Source: Brachybacterium kimchii
GTDB taxonomy: Bacteria; Actinomycetota; Actinomycetes; Actinomycetales; Dermabacteraceae
NCBI RefSeq assembly: GCF_023373525.1
Contig: NZ_CP097218.1
Location: 1,240,001 to 1,304,000, forward strand
Direction: 5' to 3'
Length of the DNA: 64,000 bases
Shown: positions 49,634 to 58,206 of the stretch, piece after piece
Layout of the letters: every line of letters starts with the position of its first letter
Numbering within the stretch: the stretch's first letter is position 1
Translations under genes and position numbers: made by a program
Notes under the pieces: model-generated
The model's database searches: none
What the model saw: the letters and a program-made list of their open reading frames with translations, nothing else
Told to the model about the DNA's origin: nothing

Positions 49634-50509
49634 ATGAACGACCACTCCCCCGCTCTCGAGGCCCAGGGCCTCACGCGCAGCTTCGGCTCCGTGCGCGCCC
49701 TGGACGGCGTCGAGTTCTGCGCGCGCCACGGCGAGGTCACCGCACTGCTCGGTCCCAACGGCGCCGGCAAGACCACCACCATCGGCTGCGCGACCGGTCT
49801 GCTGCATCCCGACGCCGGCACCGTGCGCGTGCTCGGCGAGGACCCGTGGCGCGCGGGCGCCGAGCTGCGGGCGCGGGTGGGCGTGATGATCCAGGACGGC
49901 GGGCTCGCCTCCGGCGCGACCGCCCTGCAGCTGCTGCGCTACGGCGCGGAGCTCTACGCCGACCCGCTCGCGGTCGACGAGGTCGCCGAGCACCTGGGCA
50001 TCACCGAGTTCGGCGGCACGCTCGTGCGGCGTCTCTCCGGCGGGCAGCGCCAGCGCCTCGCCCTGGCGCTCGCGATCATCGGCCGCCCCGAGCTGGTGTT
50101 CCTCGACGAGCCGACGGCCGGCATGGACCCGGCGATCCGCCGCACCGTGCGCGACCTGATCAGGGCGCTCGCCCGCACCGGCACCGCGGTCCTCCTCACC
50201 ACGCACCTCATGGACGACGTCGAGGGGCTCGCCGACCAGGTCGTCGTCATCTCCGACGGACGCACCGTCGCCGCCGGGACCGTCGACGAGGTGATCGCCG
50301 CCCACCGCGCCCCCGACGCGACGCTCACGCTCAGCGCCCGCGCCCGCGGCATCGACCCCTCGATGGCCGACGTCCTCGCGAAGGATCTGCGCGAGACGGC
50401 CGCCCGACACGGCGCCGAGCTCGAGATCACGACCGGCGGCGCCGCCGACCTCGAGAGCGTCCTGCTGGATCTCATCGACGAGCGAGAAGCGCAGGAGCAC
50501 GCCCGATGA
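49634..50509 (+). CDS. ABC-2 exporter ATP-binding protein
   Basis: Encodes 291 residues. One ABC domain has Walker A GPNGAGKTTT, signature RRLSGGQRQRLALALA, Walker B LVFLDEPTAGMD and the switch His in TTHLMDD. The C-terminal 70 residues are the variable accessory part of DRA-type transporters. It pairs with the next gene, whose ATG overlaps its stop (ATGA). An earlier in-frame ATG exists 4 codons upstream. I prefer the later one because TAGCAT would give a nearly leaderless transcript there, but this is uncertain. Actinobacteria commonly carry such a pair beside ctaA. Confidence 0.93.
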   Translation: MNDHSPALEAQGLTRSFGSVRALDGVEFCARHGEVTALLGPNGAGKTTTIGCATGLLHPDAGTVRVLGEDPWRAGAELRARVGVMIQDGGLASGATALQLLRYGAELYADPLAVDEVAEHLGITEFGGTLVRRLSGGQRQRLALALAIIGRPELVFLDEPTAGMDPAIRRTVRDLIRALARTGTAVLLTTHLMDDVEGLADQVVVISDGRTVAAGTVDEVIAAHRAPDATLTLSARARGIDPSMADVLAKDLRETAARHGAELEITTGGAADLESVLLDLIDEREAQEHAR

Positions 50510-51282
50510 CCACGGTCCCCGCCACCGAGCACCGCGCGGCGCCCGCGCCGAGAACTCGCCGCATCCTCGCCCACGCCGGGCTCGAGGCCCGCATCCTGCT
50601 GACCAACGGCGAGCAGCTCATGGTCGCGATCCTCATGCCCGCGCTCGTGCTGCTCGCACTGCGCTTCGTGCCCGTCGGCCGCGTCGACGGCCTCGCCTCG
50701 ATCGACACCGCGGTCGCCGCCACCGCCGCGACCGCCCTGATCTCCACCTCCTTCACCTCGCAGGCCATCCAGACCGGCTTCGACCGCCGCGGCGGGGTGC
50801 TGCGCTGGATCGCGACCACGCCGCTGGGCCGTGACGGCTACCTCGCCGGCAAGATCCTCGCGACGCTCTGCGTGCACGTGCTGCAGGTCGTGGTGCTGGG
50901 CGTGATCGCGCTGATCCTGGGGTGGAGGCCCCATCCGGTCGGGCTGCTCGAGGCCGTCCCGATCTGGCTCGTGGGCACCATCGCCTTCGGGGCCCTCGGC
51001 CTGCTGGTCGCCGGCACGCTGCGCACCGAGGCCGTCCTCGCCGTCTCCAACGTCCTGTTCGTGCTGTTCGTGGCCGTGGGCGGTGTCGCGATCCCCTCGG
51101 CCGCCTACCCGCGCATGCTCGGCGGCCTCGTCGACCTGCTGCCCTCCGGGGCGCTCGGCGAGCTGCTGCGCGCCGTCCTGGCGGGCGGGCATTTCCCCGT
51201 CGGCTCGCTCGTGGTGCTCGTGCTCTGGGCGGTCGCGGCGTCCCTCGCCGTGGCCCGCTGGTTCCGCTGGACCTCCGCGTGA
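50506..51282 (+). CDS. ABC-2 type exporter permease
   Basis: Encodes 258 residues with six hydrophobic segments (about residues 40-58, 65-85, 120-145, 148-170, 178-200 and 230-252), the ABC-2 membrane fold. SFTSQAIQTGFDRRGGVLRWIATTPLGRDGYLAGKIL (in parts) is the typical cytosolic loop. The substrate is unknown; the neighbouring haem A synthase suggests a link with cytochrome oxidase biogenesis (inference). Coupled to its ATPase by a 4-base overlap. Confidence 0.9.
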   Translation: MTTVPATEHRAAPAPRTRRILAHAGLEARILLTNGEQLMVAILMPALVLLALRFVPVGRVDGLASIDTAVAATAATALISTSFTSQAIQTGFDRRGGVLRWIATTPLGRDGYLAGKILATLCVHVLQVVVLGVIALILGWRPHPVGLLEAVPIWLVGTIAFGALGLLVAGTLRTEAVLAVSNVLFVLFVAVGGVAIPSAAYPRMLGGLVDLLPSGALGELLRAVLAGGHFPVGSLVVLVLWAVAASLAVARWFRWTSA

Positions 51283-51383
51283 GCACCCGAGTGAGCAGCC
51301 CCGACCAGGTGCCGATCGCGCCTGCGATCACCGCCCCCTCATCGCCCCGTCGTCCCTTCCCACTCGCGAGGACCGCCCCATGA
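51279..51383 (+). CDS. Possible 34-codon coupling mini-ORF
   Basis: A GTG overlaps the permease stop (GTGA), and its own TGA overlaps the ctaA ATG (ATGA). The 34 residues (VSTRVSSPDQVPIAPAI...) are Pro/Ala/Arg-rich and match no family I know. The exact 4-base overlaps on both sides suggest that ribosomes may pass through it to ctaA, but it may be chance in GC-rich sequence. Confidence 0.35.
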   Translation: MSTRVSSPDQVPIAPAITAPSSPRRPFPLARTAP

Positions 51384-52420
51384 CCACCGCCCCCGTCGCG
51401 TCCGGCTCCGCCCGCCCCGGCACCGTCTCCGCCTCCCTCGCCGCGCTCGCGCCGTGGAAGCGCCGACTCGTGCAGGTGGTCTTCTGGGGGAACCTCATCT
51501 GCCAGATGGGCATCATCGTCACCGGCGGCGTGGTGCGGCTGACGAAGTCCGGACTGGGGTGCACCACGTGGCCCAGCTGCGAGCCCGGCCAGTTCACGCC
51601 CCGCTACTCGCCGGACATGGGCATCCGCCCGTTCATCGAGTTCGGCAACCGCACGCTCACCGGGGTGCTCGGCATCTTCGCGATCGCGCTGCTCGTGGTC
51701 GCGCTGCTGTGGCTGCGCCGGAAGGGCACCTCCTTCATCGTGCTCTCGATCCTCCCGCTCGTCGGCACCGCGGCGCAGGCGATCGTCGGGATGGCGGTCG
51801 TGAAGCTCGACCTGCACCCGATCGCCGTCGCCCCGCACTTCCTCATCTCGATCGCCCTGGTGGTGGTCTCGGCGATCCTCGTGGTCCGGGTCCACGACGG
51901 CGACGGGCGGCTGCGCCGCGTGGTGCCGACCCCGCTCGTCGCGCTGTCCGCGGTGATGGCCGTCGTCGCCGCCGCCGTGCTGTTCCTGGGGACCCTCACC
52001 ACGAACTCCGGGCCGCACTCGGGCGACATCGGCGCCACGCTGCGGCTGGGCCTGGACCCGCGCACCGTCTCCTGGCTGCACGCGGACTCGGTGATGCTGT
52101 TCTGCGGCCTGCTCGTCGGCCTGGTGCTGTGCCTGCACCTCATGAAGGCCCCGCGCCGCCCCCGTCGCACCGCCTGGCTCGTCGTCGCGGTCACCCTGCT
52201 GCAGGCCGTCATCGGCTACACGCAGTACTTCACCGGACTGCCCGAGGTACTCGTCGGCCTCCACATGACCGGTGCCGCGCTGTTCACCGCGGCCGTCACC
52301 GCGATCGTCTCGACCTGCTTCTCGTGGACCGACCTCGCCCCGTCCGCCGCCGACGTGCACGTGGTCGCCGGCGCGACGAGCCCGGCGACGTCGGCCGACG
52401 AGGAGGCGCGTCGCCGATGA
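51380..52420 (+). CDS. ctaA: Haem A synthase (CtaA/COX15)
   Basis: Encodes 346 residues with eight predicted transmembrane segments. It oxidises haem O to haem A for cytochrome aa3 oxidase. Conserved regions are GGVVRLTKSGLGCTTWPSC (first pair of Cys/helix I end), EFGNRTLTGVLG, the haem-ligand histidines in LHPIAVAPHF and in WLHADS and GLHMTGA, and QAVIGYTQYFTGLPEVLV. The C-terminal 30 residues are acidic and probably cytoplasmic. The ATG overlaps the mini-ORF stop and its stop overlaps map. Confidence 0.96.
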   Translation: MTTAPVASGSARPGTVSASLAALAPWKRRLVQVVFWGNLICQMGIIVTGGVVRLTKSGLGCTTWPSCEPGQFTPRYSPDMGIRPFIEFGNRTLTGVLGIFAIALLVVALLWLRRKGTSFIVLSILPLVGTAAQAIVGMAVVKLDLHPIAVAPHFLISIALVVVSAILVVRVHDGDGRLRRVVPTPLVALSAVMAVVAAAVLFLGTLTTNSGPHSGDIGATLRLGLDPRTVSWLHADSVMLFCGLLVGLVLCLHLMKAPRRPRRTAWLVVAVTLLQAVIGYTQYFTGLPEVLVGLHMTGAALFTAAVTAIVSTCFSWTDLAPSAADVHVVAGATSPATSADEEARRR

Positions 52421-53253
52421 TCCTGCGTCGTCGCCGCCAGCGCCCCGCACCGGAGCGGCCCACGACCGCCGAGGCCGCCCCCGCCGGGCGGTTCGTCGCC
52501 GACGTCCTCTCGCACCTGCGCGAGACCGTGGCCGCCGGCGACTCCCTGCTGGACATCGACGCCGAGGCGCATCGGATGATCCGAGAGGCGGGCGCGACCA
52601 GCTGCTACCTCGACTACCATCCTCGGTTCGGGGCCTACCCCTTCGGCCGCGTCATGTGCACCTCGGTCAACGACACCGTGCTGCACGGCAGGCCGTACGA
52701 GCGCGTGCTCGAGGCCGGTGATCTGCTCTCCCTGGACTTCGCGGTGGAGCTCGAGGGCTGGGTCGCGGATTCGGCGCTGTCCTTCGTGGTCGGACCGCGG
52801 AGCGCCGCCGACCCGGCGGACCTCGCCCTCATCCCCGACGTCGAGACGACCATGTGGGCGGGTATCGCGGAGGTCCGCGCGGGCGCGCACGTGGGCGACA
52901 TCGGCCGTGCCGTCGAGGACGCCGCGCAGCGCCTGGGCCACGTGATCAACCACGAGTTCGGCGGGCACGGCGTGGGACGCACGATGCACGAGGCGCCCTT
53001 CGTCCCGAACCACGGCACGGCCGGGACGGGACCGGTGCTCGAGGCGGGCATGCTGCTCACGGTCGAGCCGTTCCTCATGCACTCGACCGACGCCGTGCAC
53101 ATCACGGACCGGGACGGGTGGTCGGTCATGTCCGACGACGGCTCGCGAGGCGCGCACGCCGAGCACACCCTGCAGGTCACCGACGGCGAGCCGATCGTGC
53201 TCACCGCTCGTGAGGGCGAGGACCTTCCCGTGGGGGTCGCGCCGCCGCGGTGA
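52417..53253 (+). CDS. map: Methionine aminopeptidase
   Basis: Encodes 278 residues with the pita-bread fold. All metal ligands are present: Asp107 (SLDFAV), Asp118 (VADSAL), His184 (GGHGVGR), Glu217 (TVEPF) and Glu249 (HAEHT). His90 (TVLHG) forms part of the active site. It removes initiator Met from new proteins. About 25 extra residues precede the core, including RRRRQRP. The start overlaps the ctaA stop by 4 bases. A housekeeping map gene usually lies in the secY-adk region, so this may be a second copy (inference). Confidence 0.93.
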   Translation: MILRRRRQRPAPERPTTAEAAPAGRFVADVLSHLRETVAAGDSLLDIDAEAHRMIREAGATSCYLDYHPRFGAYPFGRVMCTSVNDTVLHGRPYERVLEAGDLLSLDFAVELEGWVADSALSFVVGPRSAADPADLALIPDVETTMWAGIAEVRAGAHVGDIGRAVEDAAQRLGHVINHEFGGHGVGRTMHEAPFVPNHGTAGTGPVLEAGMLLTVEPFLMHSTDAVHITDRDGWSVMSDDGSRGAHAEHTLQVTDGEPIVLTAREGEDLPVGVAPPR

Positions 53254-53323
53254 CGTCCGCGCGCGCGGCACGTCCGCGCATGCGGTGAGCGGGGATCGTC
53301 CCGCCCGACACCCGGCGTCCCGC

Positions 53324-54298
53324 TCAGACCCGGAGCGGGCGTGCCACCTCAAGCTCGCCGTGCTCGATCAACCAGCGCACGGACTCGAGGATCGCCTGCT
53401 CGGGCTCGTAGGCAGAGGCATAGCCGAGCACGGACTTCGGCTTGTCGATGCTGAGGTAGTGGCTGCGGTGGAGGTGGTCCCAGCTGTGCTGGGCGAAGGC
53501 CTCGGTGGTCTCGCTGCGGTACTGCTCCCAGGTGATCGGCTCGATCTCGCCCGGCCGACCGAACCAGCCGCCGGCGATCCCGGTGTAGCCGCGGACGGTC
53601 AGCGCGGACGGGGCCACGGCGTGGAAGTCCTCGCCGGCCGCCGCCTCGCGGTTCTCCACCGCGAGCTGGAACAGCTGCGCGACGTCGTCGGCGTGGACGT
53701 GGTGCATCGTGTCGCCGCCCTGGCTGGGCACCCGCAGCGGCGTGCCGGAGGAGATGCGGTGCCACGCGCTCACGTCGGTGTTGCCGAGGGGGTTGATGGG
53801 CAGCCAGCCCGGGCCCACGATGTGCCCCGGATGGATCGACGTGGTCGTGAGGCCACCCGGCGAGGCGGACTCGGCGATGAGCATCCGGGCGATGGCGTCC
53901 TTCTGGCGGCCGTACTCGTCGATCGCCTCGGTCCCGCCGCCCTCGTGGATGGGGTACTTGACCGTCGGGCCGTAGCGGAAGAGCGAGCCGCAGTGGAGGA
54001 GATGACCGACCTCGCCCCGCAGCGCGTCCACGAGCGCGGTGGCGGACTCGATGGTGAAGCAGAGCAGGTCGATGACGACGTCCGGGCGCTGCGCCAGGAC
54101 GGTCCGTCCGAAGGTCCCGTCAGTGTCCTGCTCCTCGCGGTCGACGGCGACGTGCGTGACCTCCTCCCACTCGGGGGACGCCGCGTACCGCGTGCGCCCG
54201 GACCGGGTCATGCTGACGACGTCGTGGCCGGCGCGCACGAGGCGCGGGACCAGGAACGTGCCGATGTGCCCGGATCCGCCGATGACGACGATCTTCAT
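53324..54298 (-). CDS. NAD(P)-dependent epimerase/dehydratase family protein
   Basis: Encodes 324 residues. The Rossmann N-terminus has VIGGSGHIGTFLVPRLVRAGHDV (Gly-x-x-Gly-x-x-Gly). Then come MTRSGRTRYAASPEWEEVTHVAVDRE, LLHCGSLFRYG, and EYGRQKDAIARML, in which Tyr and Lys (YxxxK) fit the SDR catalytic pair. The segment HVHADDVAQLFQLAVE matches extended SDRs of the sugar-nucleotide epimerase type. The substrate is unknown. It is downstream of the first MmyB-type regulator on the same strand (73-base gap), so it is probably its target. Confidence 0.82.
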   Translation of the reverse strand: MKIVVIGGSGHIGTFLVPRLVRAGHDVVSMTRSGRTRYAASPEWEEVTHVAVDREEQDTDGTFGRTVLAQRPDVVIDLLCFTIESATALVDALRGEVGHLLHCGSLFRYGPTVKYPIHEGGGTEAIDEYGRQKDAIARMLIAESASPGGLTTTSIHPGHIVGPGWLPINPLGNTDVSAWHRISSGTPLRVPSQGGDTMHHVHADDVAQLFQLAVENREAAAGEDFHAVAPSALTVRGYTGIAGGWFGRPGEIEPITWEQYRSETTEAFAQHSWDHLHRSHYLSIDKPKSVLGYASAYEPEQAILESVRWLIEHGELEVARPLRV

Positions 54299-54371
54299 GT
54301 GCTCTCTCCTTGTTCAGGGTCGGGCGCGGCCGGTTGGCCGAGGAGCGCCCGGATGGTTCCGGTCAGGGGGA

Positions 54372-55214
54372 TCAGGGGCGGCGCTCGGCGGCGAGACTGC
54401 CGAGGATCGCGAGCTTCTCGTCGGCCTCGGTGCCGGGCTCGGCGCTGTAGGTGACGAGCCGATGCGTTGAGTCGCCGGGCGTTTCCAGCACCTCGAAGGC
54501 CAGGTCGAGACGACCGACGTCCGGATGGACGAACCGCTTCGTGCCGGTGCGGTGCTCGTGCACGTCGAGCCGGGCCCAGTCCTCGCGGAACAGCGGGCTG
54601 AGCGTCGTCAGCTCCCCGATGAACTCGGTCAGACCCTTGTCCCGCGGGTCCCTGCCCGCTTCCCGGCGCAGGATCGCCGCCCCTGTGCGCCGCGCCAGCG
54701 GCCAGTCGACGTAGAAGTCCCGGGCGCGCGGGTCGAGGTAGTTGAACCGCGCGAAGTTCGGCTCCTGCGCCTCGAAGACGGGCGAGAACAGTGCACGGGC
54801 CAGGTCGTTGGCCGCGACCAGGTCAAGACGCGGTGTCTGGACGATCGCCGGGACGCCCATGCTCTCGACGAGGCGGCGCAGGGACGCCCGGACCTCGGCG
54901 GTCCCGTGCACTTCGGACCGCGACGGGGACGTCGAGGCCTGCCGTGCGAGGTCGAGAAGATGCTCGCGCTCGATGTTCGTGAGGCGAAGGGCCCTCGCGA
55001 CCGCGTCGAGGACGCTCTCCGATGCGCCGCCGAGCTCGCCGCGCTCGAGCCGCTTGTAATACCCGACACTGACGCCGGCCAGCTCTGCGACCTCCTCGCG
55101 CCGCAGCCCTGGGACCCGCCGCTCGTCTCCGTGGTCGTGCACGCCGGCTTCGGCGGGCGTGATCTGGGCGCGGCGGGAGACTAGGAACGCTCGCGCTTCG
55201 TCCTTCGAGGTCAT
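54372..55214 (-). CDS. MmyB-type XRE transcriptional regulator (first copy)
   Basis: Encodes 280 residues. The N-terminal XRE helix-turn-helix (about residues 25-85) reads RRVPGLRREEVAELAGVSVGYYKRLERG. The C-terminal ligand-binding domain (about 105-265) has PRLDLVAANDLARALFSP and the MmyB-like FYVDWPLARRTGAAILRREAG and RFVHPDVGRLDLAFEVLETPGD. The family often sits beside SDR or aldo/keto reductase genes and represses them. It is 45% or so similar by eye to the second copy at 56739. ATG chosen at MTSKDEARAFL; the upstream dyad CCTGACAGG ends 40 bases before it. Confidence 0.9.
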   Translation of the reverse strand: MTSKDEARAFLVSRRAQITPAEAGVHDHGDERRVPGLRREEVAELAGVSVGYYKRLERGELGGASESVLDAVARALRLTNIEREHLLDLARQASTSPSRSEVHGTAEVRASLRRLVESMGVPAIVQTPRLDLVAANDLARALFSPVFEAQEPNFARFNYLDPRARDFYVDWPLARRTGAAILRREAGRDPRDKGLTEFIGELTTLSPLFREDWARLDVHEHRTGTKRFVHPDVGRLDLAFEVLETPGDSTHRLVTYSAEPGTEADEKLAILGSLAAERRP

Positions 55215-55253
55215 GCCACAACGGTAAGCGGGCGTCAGCGCCCTGCGGGAGTC

Positions 55254-55262
55254 CCTGTCAGG
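55254..55262. promoter_or_regulatory. CCTGACAGG dyad, site 1
   Basis: On the gene strand CCTGACAGG, within a 22-base block (55251-55272) that matches site 2 (57703-57724) in 20 positions. It ends 40 bases before the first MmyB-type regulator gene and includes the stop of the aldo/keto reductase remnant. Confidence 0.55.
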
Positions 55263-55356
55263 TGCACCCGGCATCGAACCCTGTCGGGTCGGTCATCGGG
55301 CCGAACCTCGTCGCCGGGATCTCGACGCCGTTGTTCAGCGTGAAGTGGTCGGTCAT
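55258..55356 (-). pseudogene. Aldo/keto reductase N-terminal remnant
   Basis: A 32-codon reading frame beginning MTDHFTLNNGVEIPATRFG, closely like the start of the intact reductase at 58969 (MQSITLNNGVEMPQLGLG), then stopping soon after. A GAGGAGGGA ribosome-binding site is still present. No catalytic residue remains. It stands between the MDR gene and the first MmyB-type regulator, and indicates that a third reductase once stood here. Confidence 0.75.
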
Positions 55357-55390
55357 GGAGCGTCTCGTCCCTCCTCGACGCGTGCGTGGG

Positions 55391-56353
55391 TCAGAGCTGG
55401 GGCGTGGTGAGCAGGACGACCTTGCCGGTGCTGTGACCTGACTCCACGGCCCGGTGGGCATCGGCGACGTCGGCGAGCGCGAACGTCTCGGAGACCGTCG
55501 GCACCAGCTCGCCGTCGGCGGCCAGGCGGACGACGCCTTCGAGCCACTCGCGCTGGGTGTGGACGTGGGTGGCGGCGAACCGGACGCCGGCGCGCTCCGC
55601 GTCCGCCTCGAGGTCCCCGGCTCCCCCGCCGAGAGCGACGAGCGTCCCTCCGGGGCGCACGGCCCGCAGCGCCGCCTCGCGTGAGCCGGCGGCGAGGCTC
55701 AGCGCGACATCCACGCTTCCCGCCAGGGCCCCGACGGCCTCGGGATCGCGGTAGTCGACCGTCTCGTCCGCGCCGAGACCTCGCAGCCAGTCGTGCTTGC
55801 CCTCGCTGGCGATCGCGACGACGTGCGCGCCGAGGAGGTGGGCGATCTGGACGGCGAGGTGGCCGACCCCTCCACCGGCCCCGGTGATGAGCACGCGCTG
55901 CCCGGGCCCGACCGAGGTCGTGTCGGCGAAGGCCTGCCAGGCCGTCATCGCCGCCATCGGCAGCGCCCCGGCCTGCTCATCGGTCAGGCTCTCCGGCGTC
56001 AGAGCGAGGTCATCGGCGGGGACGACCGCGTGCTCGGCGTACGCGCTGCCTTCGCGCGGGAACCGGGCCAGCCCGAGAACACGCTGGCAGACCTCGAGGC
56101 CGGTGACGTCAGCGCCGACTGCCTCGACGGTGCCGGCGACGTCCCAGCCGGGGGTGAACGGCAGCGTGACGACCCCGGCCGCCGCCATGCCTCCGCCCTC
56201 GCGGGTCATGACGTCGATCGTGTTGACGCCCGCCGCGGTGACGGCGACGAGAACGTCGCCCGGGCCGAGATCGGCGGCGGTCGGTGCTGGCGCATCGATG
56301 ATCTCGAGGACCTCGGGGCCTCCGAAGGCGTGCTGGAGAATCTTTGTGCTCAT
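55391..56353 (-). CDS. NADP-dependent quinone-oxidoreductase-like MDR protein
   Basis: Encodes 320 residues. It is a zinc-free medium-chain dehydrogenase of the quinone oxidoreductase type: N-terminal GroES-like domain with VAVTAAGVNTIDVMTREGG and GWDVAGTVEAVG, and Rossmann domain VLITGAGGGVGHLAVQIA, then VALGGGAGDLEA. No catalytic zinc Cys/His set. Such enzymes reduce quinones or enones. It is downstream of the second MmyB-type regulator and of the truncated F420-type reductase, whose stop overlaps its ATG by 4 bases. Confidence 0.88.
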   Translation of the reverse strand: MSTKILQHAFGGPEVLEIIDAPAPTAADLGPGDVLVAVTAAGVNTIDVMTREGGGMAAAGVVTLPFTPGWDVAGTVEAVGADVTGLEVCQRVLGLARFPREGSAYAEHAVVPADDLALTPESLTDEQAGALPMAAMTAWQAFADTTSVGPGQRVLITGAGGGVGHLAVQIAHLLGAHVVAIASEGKHDWLRGLGADETVDYRDPEAVGALAGSVDVALSLAAGSREAALRAVRPGGTLVALGGGAGDLEADAERAGVRFAATHVHTQREWLEGVVRLAADGELVPTVSETFALADVADAHRAVESGHSTGKVVLLTTPQL

Positions 56354-56740
56354 GCTTCTGCTCCTGCTCGGTGAATGACGGCGATGTTGAACTCGAAGGT
56401 GCCCAACGCCCCGAACAGGGCGAAGGACAGGCCGGCGTACATCTCGGCCCCGCGTGCGGCGGTGATGCTGCCGAGGTCGATGATCTCCGCCGCGGGCCAG
56501 CCGGAGGCTTCCAGCAGGCCCCGGACCGTGGCCTTGGCGTCAGTGTCGTCGCCGGCGACGAAGATGCTGTGGGGTCCGGGCAGACGGGATGGTTCCACCA
56601 TCAGGTCGGCCAGGACGGTGCTGAGGGACGTGACGACGCGGGCGTCGGGGAATGCGCGCTGGATCCGCTCGCCGAGGCTGTCGGTGTCCGCCACCGTCAG
56701 GGCGGGCGGCATGCCCTGCGAGGGGTCGAGGGAGAGGGTC
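56350..56740 (-). pseudogene. Truncated F420/NADPH oxidoreductase-like gene (C-terminal half)
   Basis: This frame carries LSLDPSQGMPPALTVADTDS and onward to the C-terminus, closely matching residues from LDLSQGMPP onward of the intact gene at 58207. The first half, including the Rossmann nucleotide-binding motif, is missing, and the homology begins where the second MmyB-type gene ends (56739). An internal ATG could express a 120-residue fragment, but without cofactor-binding residues. It sits between that regulator and the MDR gene. Confidence 0.8.
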
Positions 56741-57656
56741 AGCCGTGGTGCGCGCTCCCCTGCTCCTGCTCGCGCGAGTCGGGGCCGGCCTCCGCGCGGC
56801 CCTGCTCCTCCTGCTGCGTCCGCGCCCAGGCTCCCAGCAGCTCGAGCGCGTCCGCGCTGGGACTGTCCGGGGCCGCTGTGTACGTCGTCATGGAGATCGT
56901 GGGATCCCCCGGCAGCGCGAGGTCGGTGTAGACGAGTTCGAGCGTCCCCACACCGGGGTGGTGGAAGGTCTTGCGGCCCTGGGTGTGGCGGTGCACGTTG
57001 TGCTTGCCCCACCGGGCCGAGAAGTCCTGGCTGCGGGCGGCGAGCTCGCCGATCAGGTTGCTGAGCTCGGTGTCCAGCGGGTCCCGTCCCGCCGCGGCGC
57101 GCAGCAAGGAGACGGTGAAGTTCTTCGCCCCCTCGAAGTCGGCGTAGAAGTCGGCGGCCCGGGAGTCCAGGAACGCGAAGCGGGCGAAGTTCGCCTGACC
57201 AGCCATGCTGAACGGCCCCGGGTAGAGCGCGCGGCCGAGGTCATTGGCAGCGACCAGGTCCATCCGCGTGTTCATCACCACCGCGGGCACGCTCATCGAG
57301 TCGAGCACCTGCTGCACCGCATCGGTGACCGCCGGTTCCCGCCCGGGCCTCTCCCGCGTCCGGGACGGCGCTCCGACGCTGCGGGCCAAGTCGTGGAGAT
57401 GCGCTCGCTCGTCGTCGTCGAGCTGCAGCACCCACACGAGCGCCTCGAGCACGCTCTCCGACGCGCCGCCGAGGGCGCCGCGCTCCATCCGCGTGTAGTA
57501 CTCGACGCTCACGCCCGCGAGCATCGCGACCTCCTCGCGACGCAGCCCCGGAACGCGCCGGTCGCCGCCCCCGGCGTAGGGCAGCCCGGCCATCTGCGGC
57601 GTGACCCGGGCGCGTCGGCTCATCAGGAAGTCCCTGACCTCTCGCTTGATCTCCAT
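56739..57656 (-). CDS. MmyB-type XRE transcriptional regulator (second copy)
   Basis: Encodes 305 residues. The N-terminal helix-turn-helix (RRVPGLRREEVAMLAGVSVEYYTRMERG, in parts about residues 33-85) is nearly the same as in the first copy. The C-terminal MmyB domain has TRMDLVAANDLGRALYPGP, FYADFEGAKNFTVSLLRAAAGRDP and TFHHPGVGTLELVYTDLALPGDP. Its stop abuts the truncated F420-type reductase, which might have removed original downstream sequence. It diverges from DUF2255 with a 141-base spacer containing the CCTGACAGG dyad 49 bases before its ATG. Confidence 0.9.
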   Translation of the reverse strand: MEIKREVRDFLMSRRARVTPQMAGLPYAGGGDRRVPGLRREEVAMLAGVSVEYYTRMERGALGGASESVLEALVWVLQLDDDERAHLHDLARSVGAPSRTRERPGREPAVTDAVQQVLDSMSVPAVVMNTRMDLVAANDLGRALYPGPFSMAGQANFARFAFLDSRAADFYADFEGAKNFTVSLLRAAAGRDPLDTELSNLIGELAARSQDFSARWGKHNVHRHTQGRKTFHHPGVGTLELVYTDLALPGDPTISMTTYTAAPDSPSADALELLGAWARTQQEEQGRAEAGPDSREQEQGSAHHG

Positions 57657-57705
57657 GCGTTCCAGGCTACGGCCGCTGTTCCGCCCCTGGGGGTCCCCGA
57701 CAGTG

Positions 57706-57714
57706 CCTGTCAGG
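57706..57714. promoter_or_regulatory. CCTGACAGG dyad, site 2
   Basis: Lies in the divergent spacer between the second MmyB-type regulator and DUF2255. The neighbouring GACAG-TGC-CTGTC (57699-57711) adds a second overlapping dyad. Confidence 0.55.
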
Positions 57715-57797
57715 CGCACCCGGCCCGTCCCACGATGGATGAGGACGACGCGGCGCAGCATGCGCGCGAGGCGTCGCAATCGACGAAGGAGGACCCC

Positions 57798-58172
57798 ATG
57801 CCCGCATGGCCGACGGACGTCATCGAGAAGATCGCATCCACCGACGACCTGCACATCTATCCCTTCCGTGAGGACGGGAGGACCTACGGCACCCCGACGT
57901 GGATCTGGTCGGTGGTCGTCGAGGGACGGCTGTTCGTCCGTGCCTACCACGGCACCGACGGCCGCTGGCACCGCTCGGCGATCGCCCAGCGCGCCGGCCG
58001 CATCGACGCCGCGGGCGCCACCCACGACGTCGCCTTCGCCCCCGCCGACCCCGCCCTCGACGACCGGATCGACCAGGCCTACGAGGAGAAGTACGCCGGC
58101 AGCCCGTACCTCCCGCCCATGGTCTCCTCCCGCGCCCGCGCCGCCACGGTCGACGTCGCGCCCGCAGTCTGA
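57798..58172 (+). CDS. DUF2255 family protein
   Basis: Encodes 124 residues after AAGGAGGA. The DUF2255 pattern is visible: TDDLHIYPFREDGRTYGTPTWIWSVVVEGRLFVRAY, HGTDGRWHRSAIAQRAGRI and YEEKYAGSPYLPPMVSSRAR (in parts). This is the flavin-dependent-like split-barrel type, resembling deazaflavin-dependent nitroreductase relatives. It probably binds F420 or flavin (inference). It is the first gene of the plus-strand redox run and divergent from the second MmyB-type regulator. Confidence 0.85.
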   Translation: MPAWPTDVIEKIASTDDLHIYPFREDGRTYGTPTWIWSVVVEGRLFVRAYHGTDGRWHRSAIAQRAGRIDAAGATHDVAFAPADPALDDRIDQAYEEKYAGSPYLPPMVSSRARAATVDVAPAV

Positions 58173-58206
58173 ACCACCCCACGAAGAACGGAATGAGTAT
58201 CCACCC

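Noticed and set aside
55254-55262. CTGACA of the CCTGACAGG motif as a -35 element
   Set aside because: No TANNNT -10 lies 16-18 bases downstream at any of the three sites, and the core is symmetric, so an operator is more likely.
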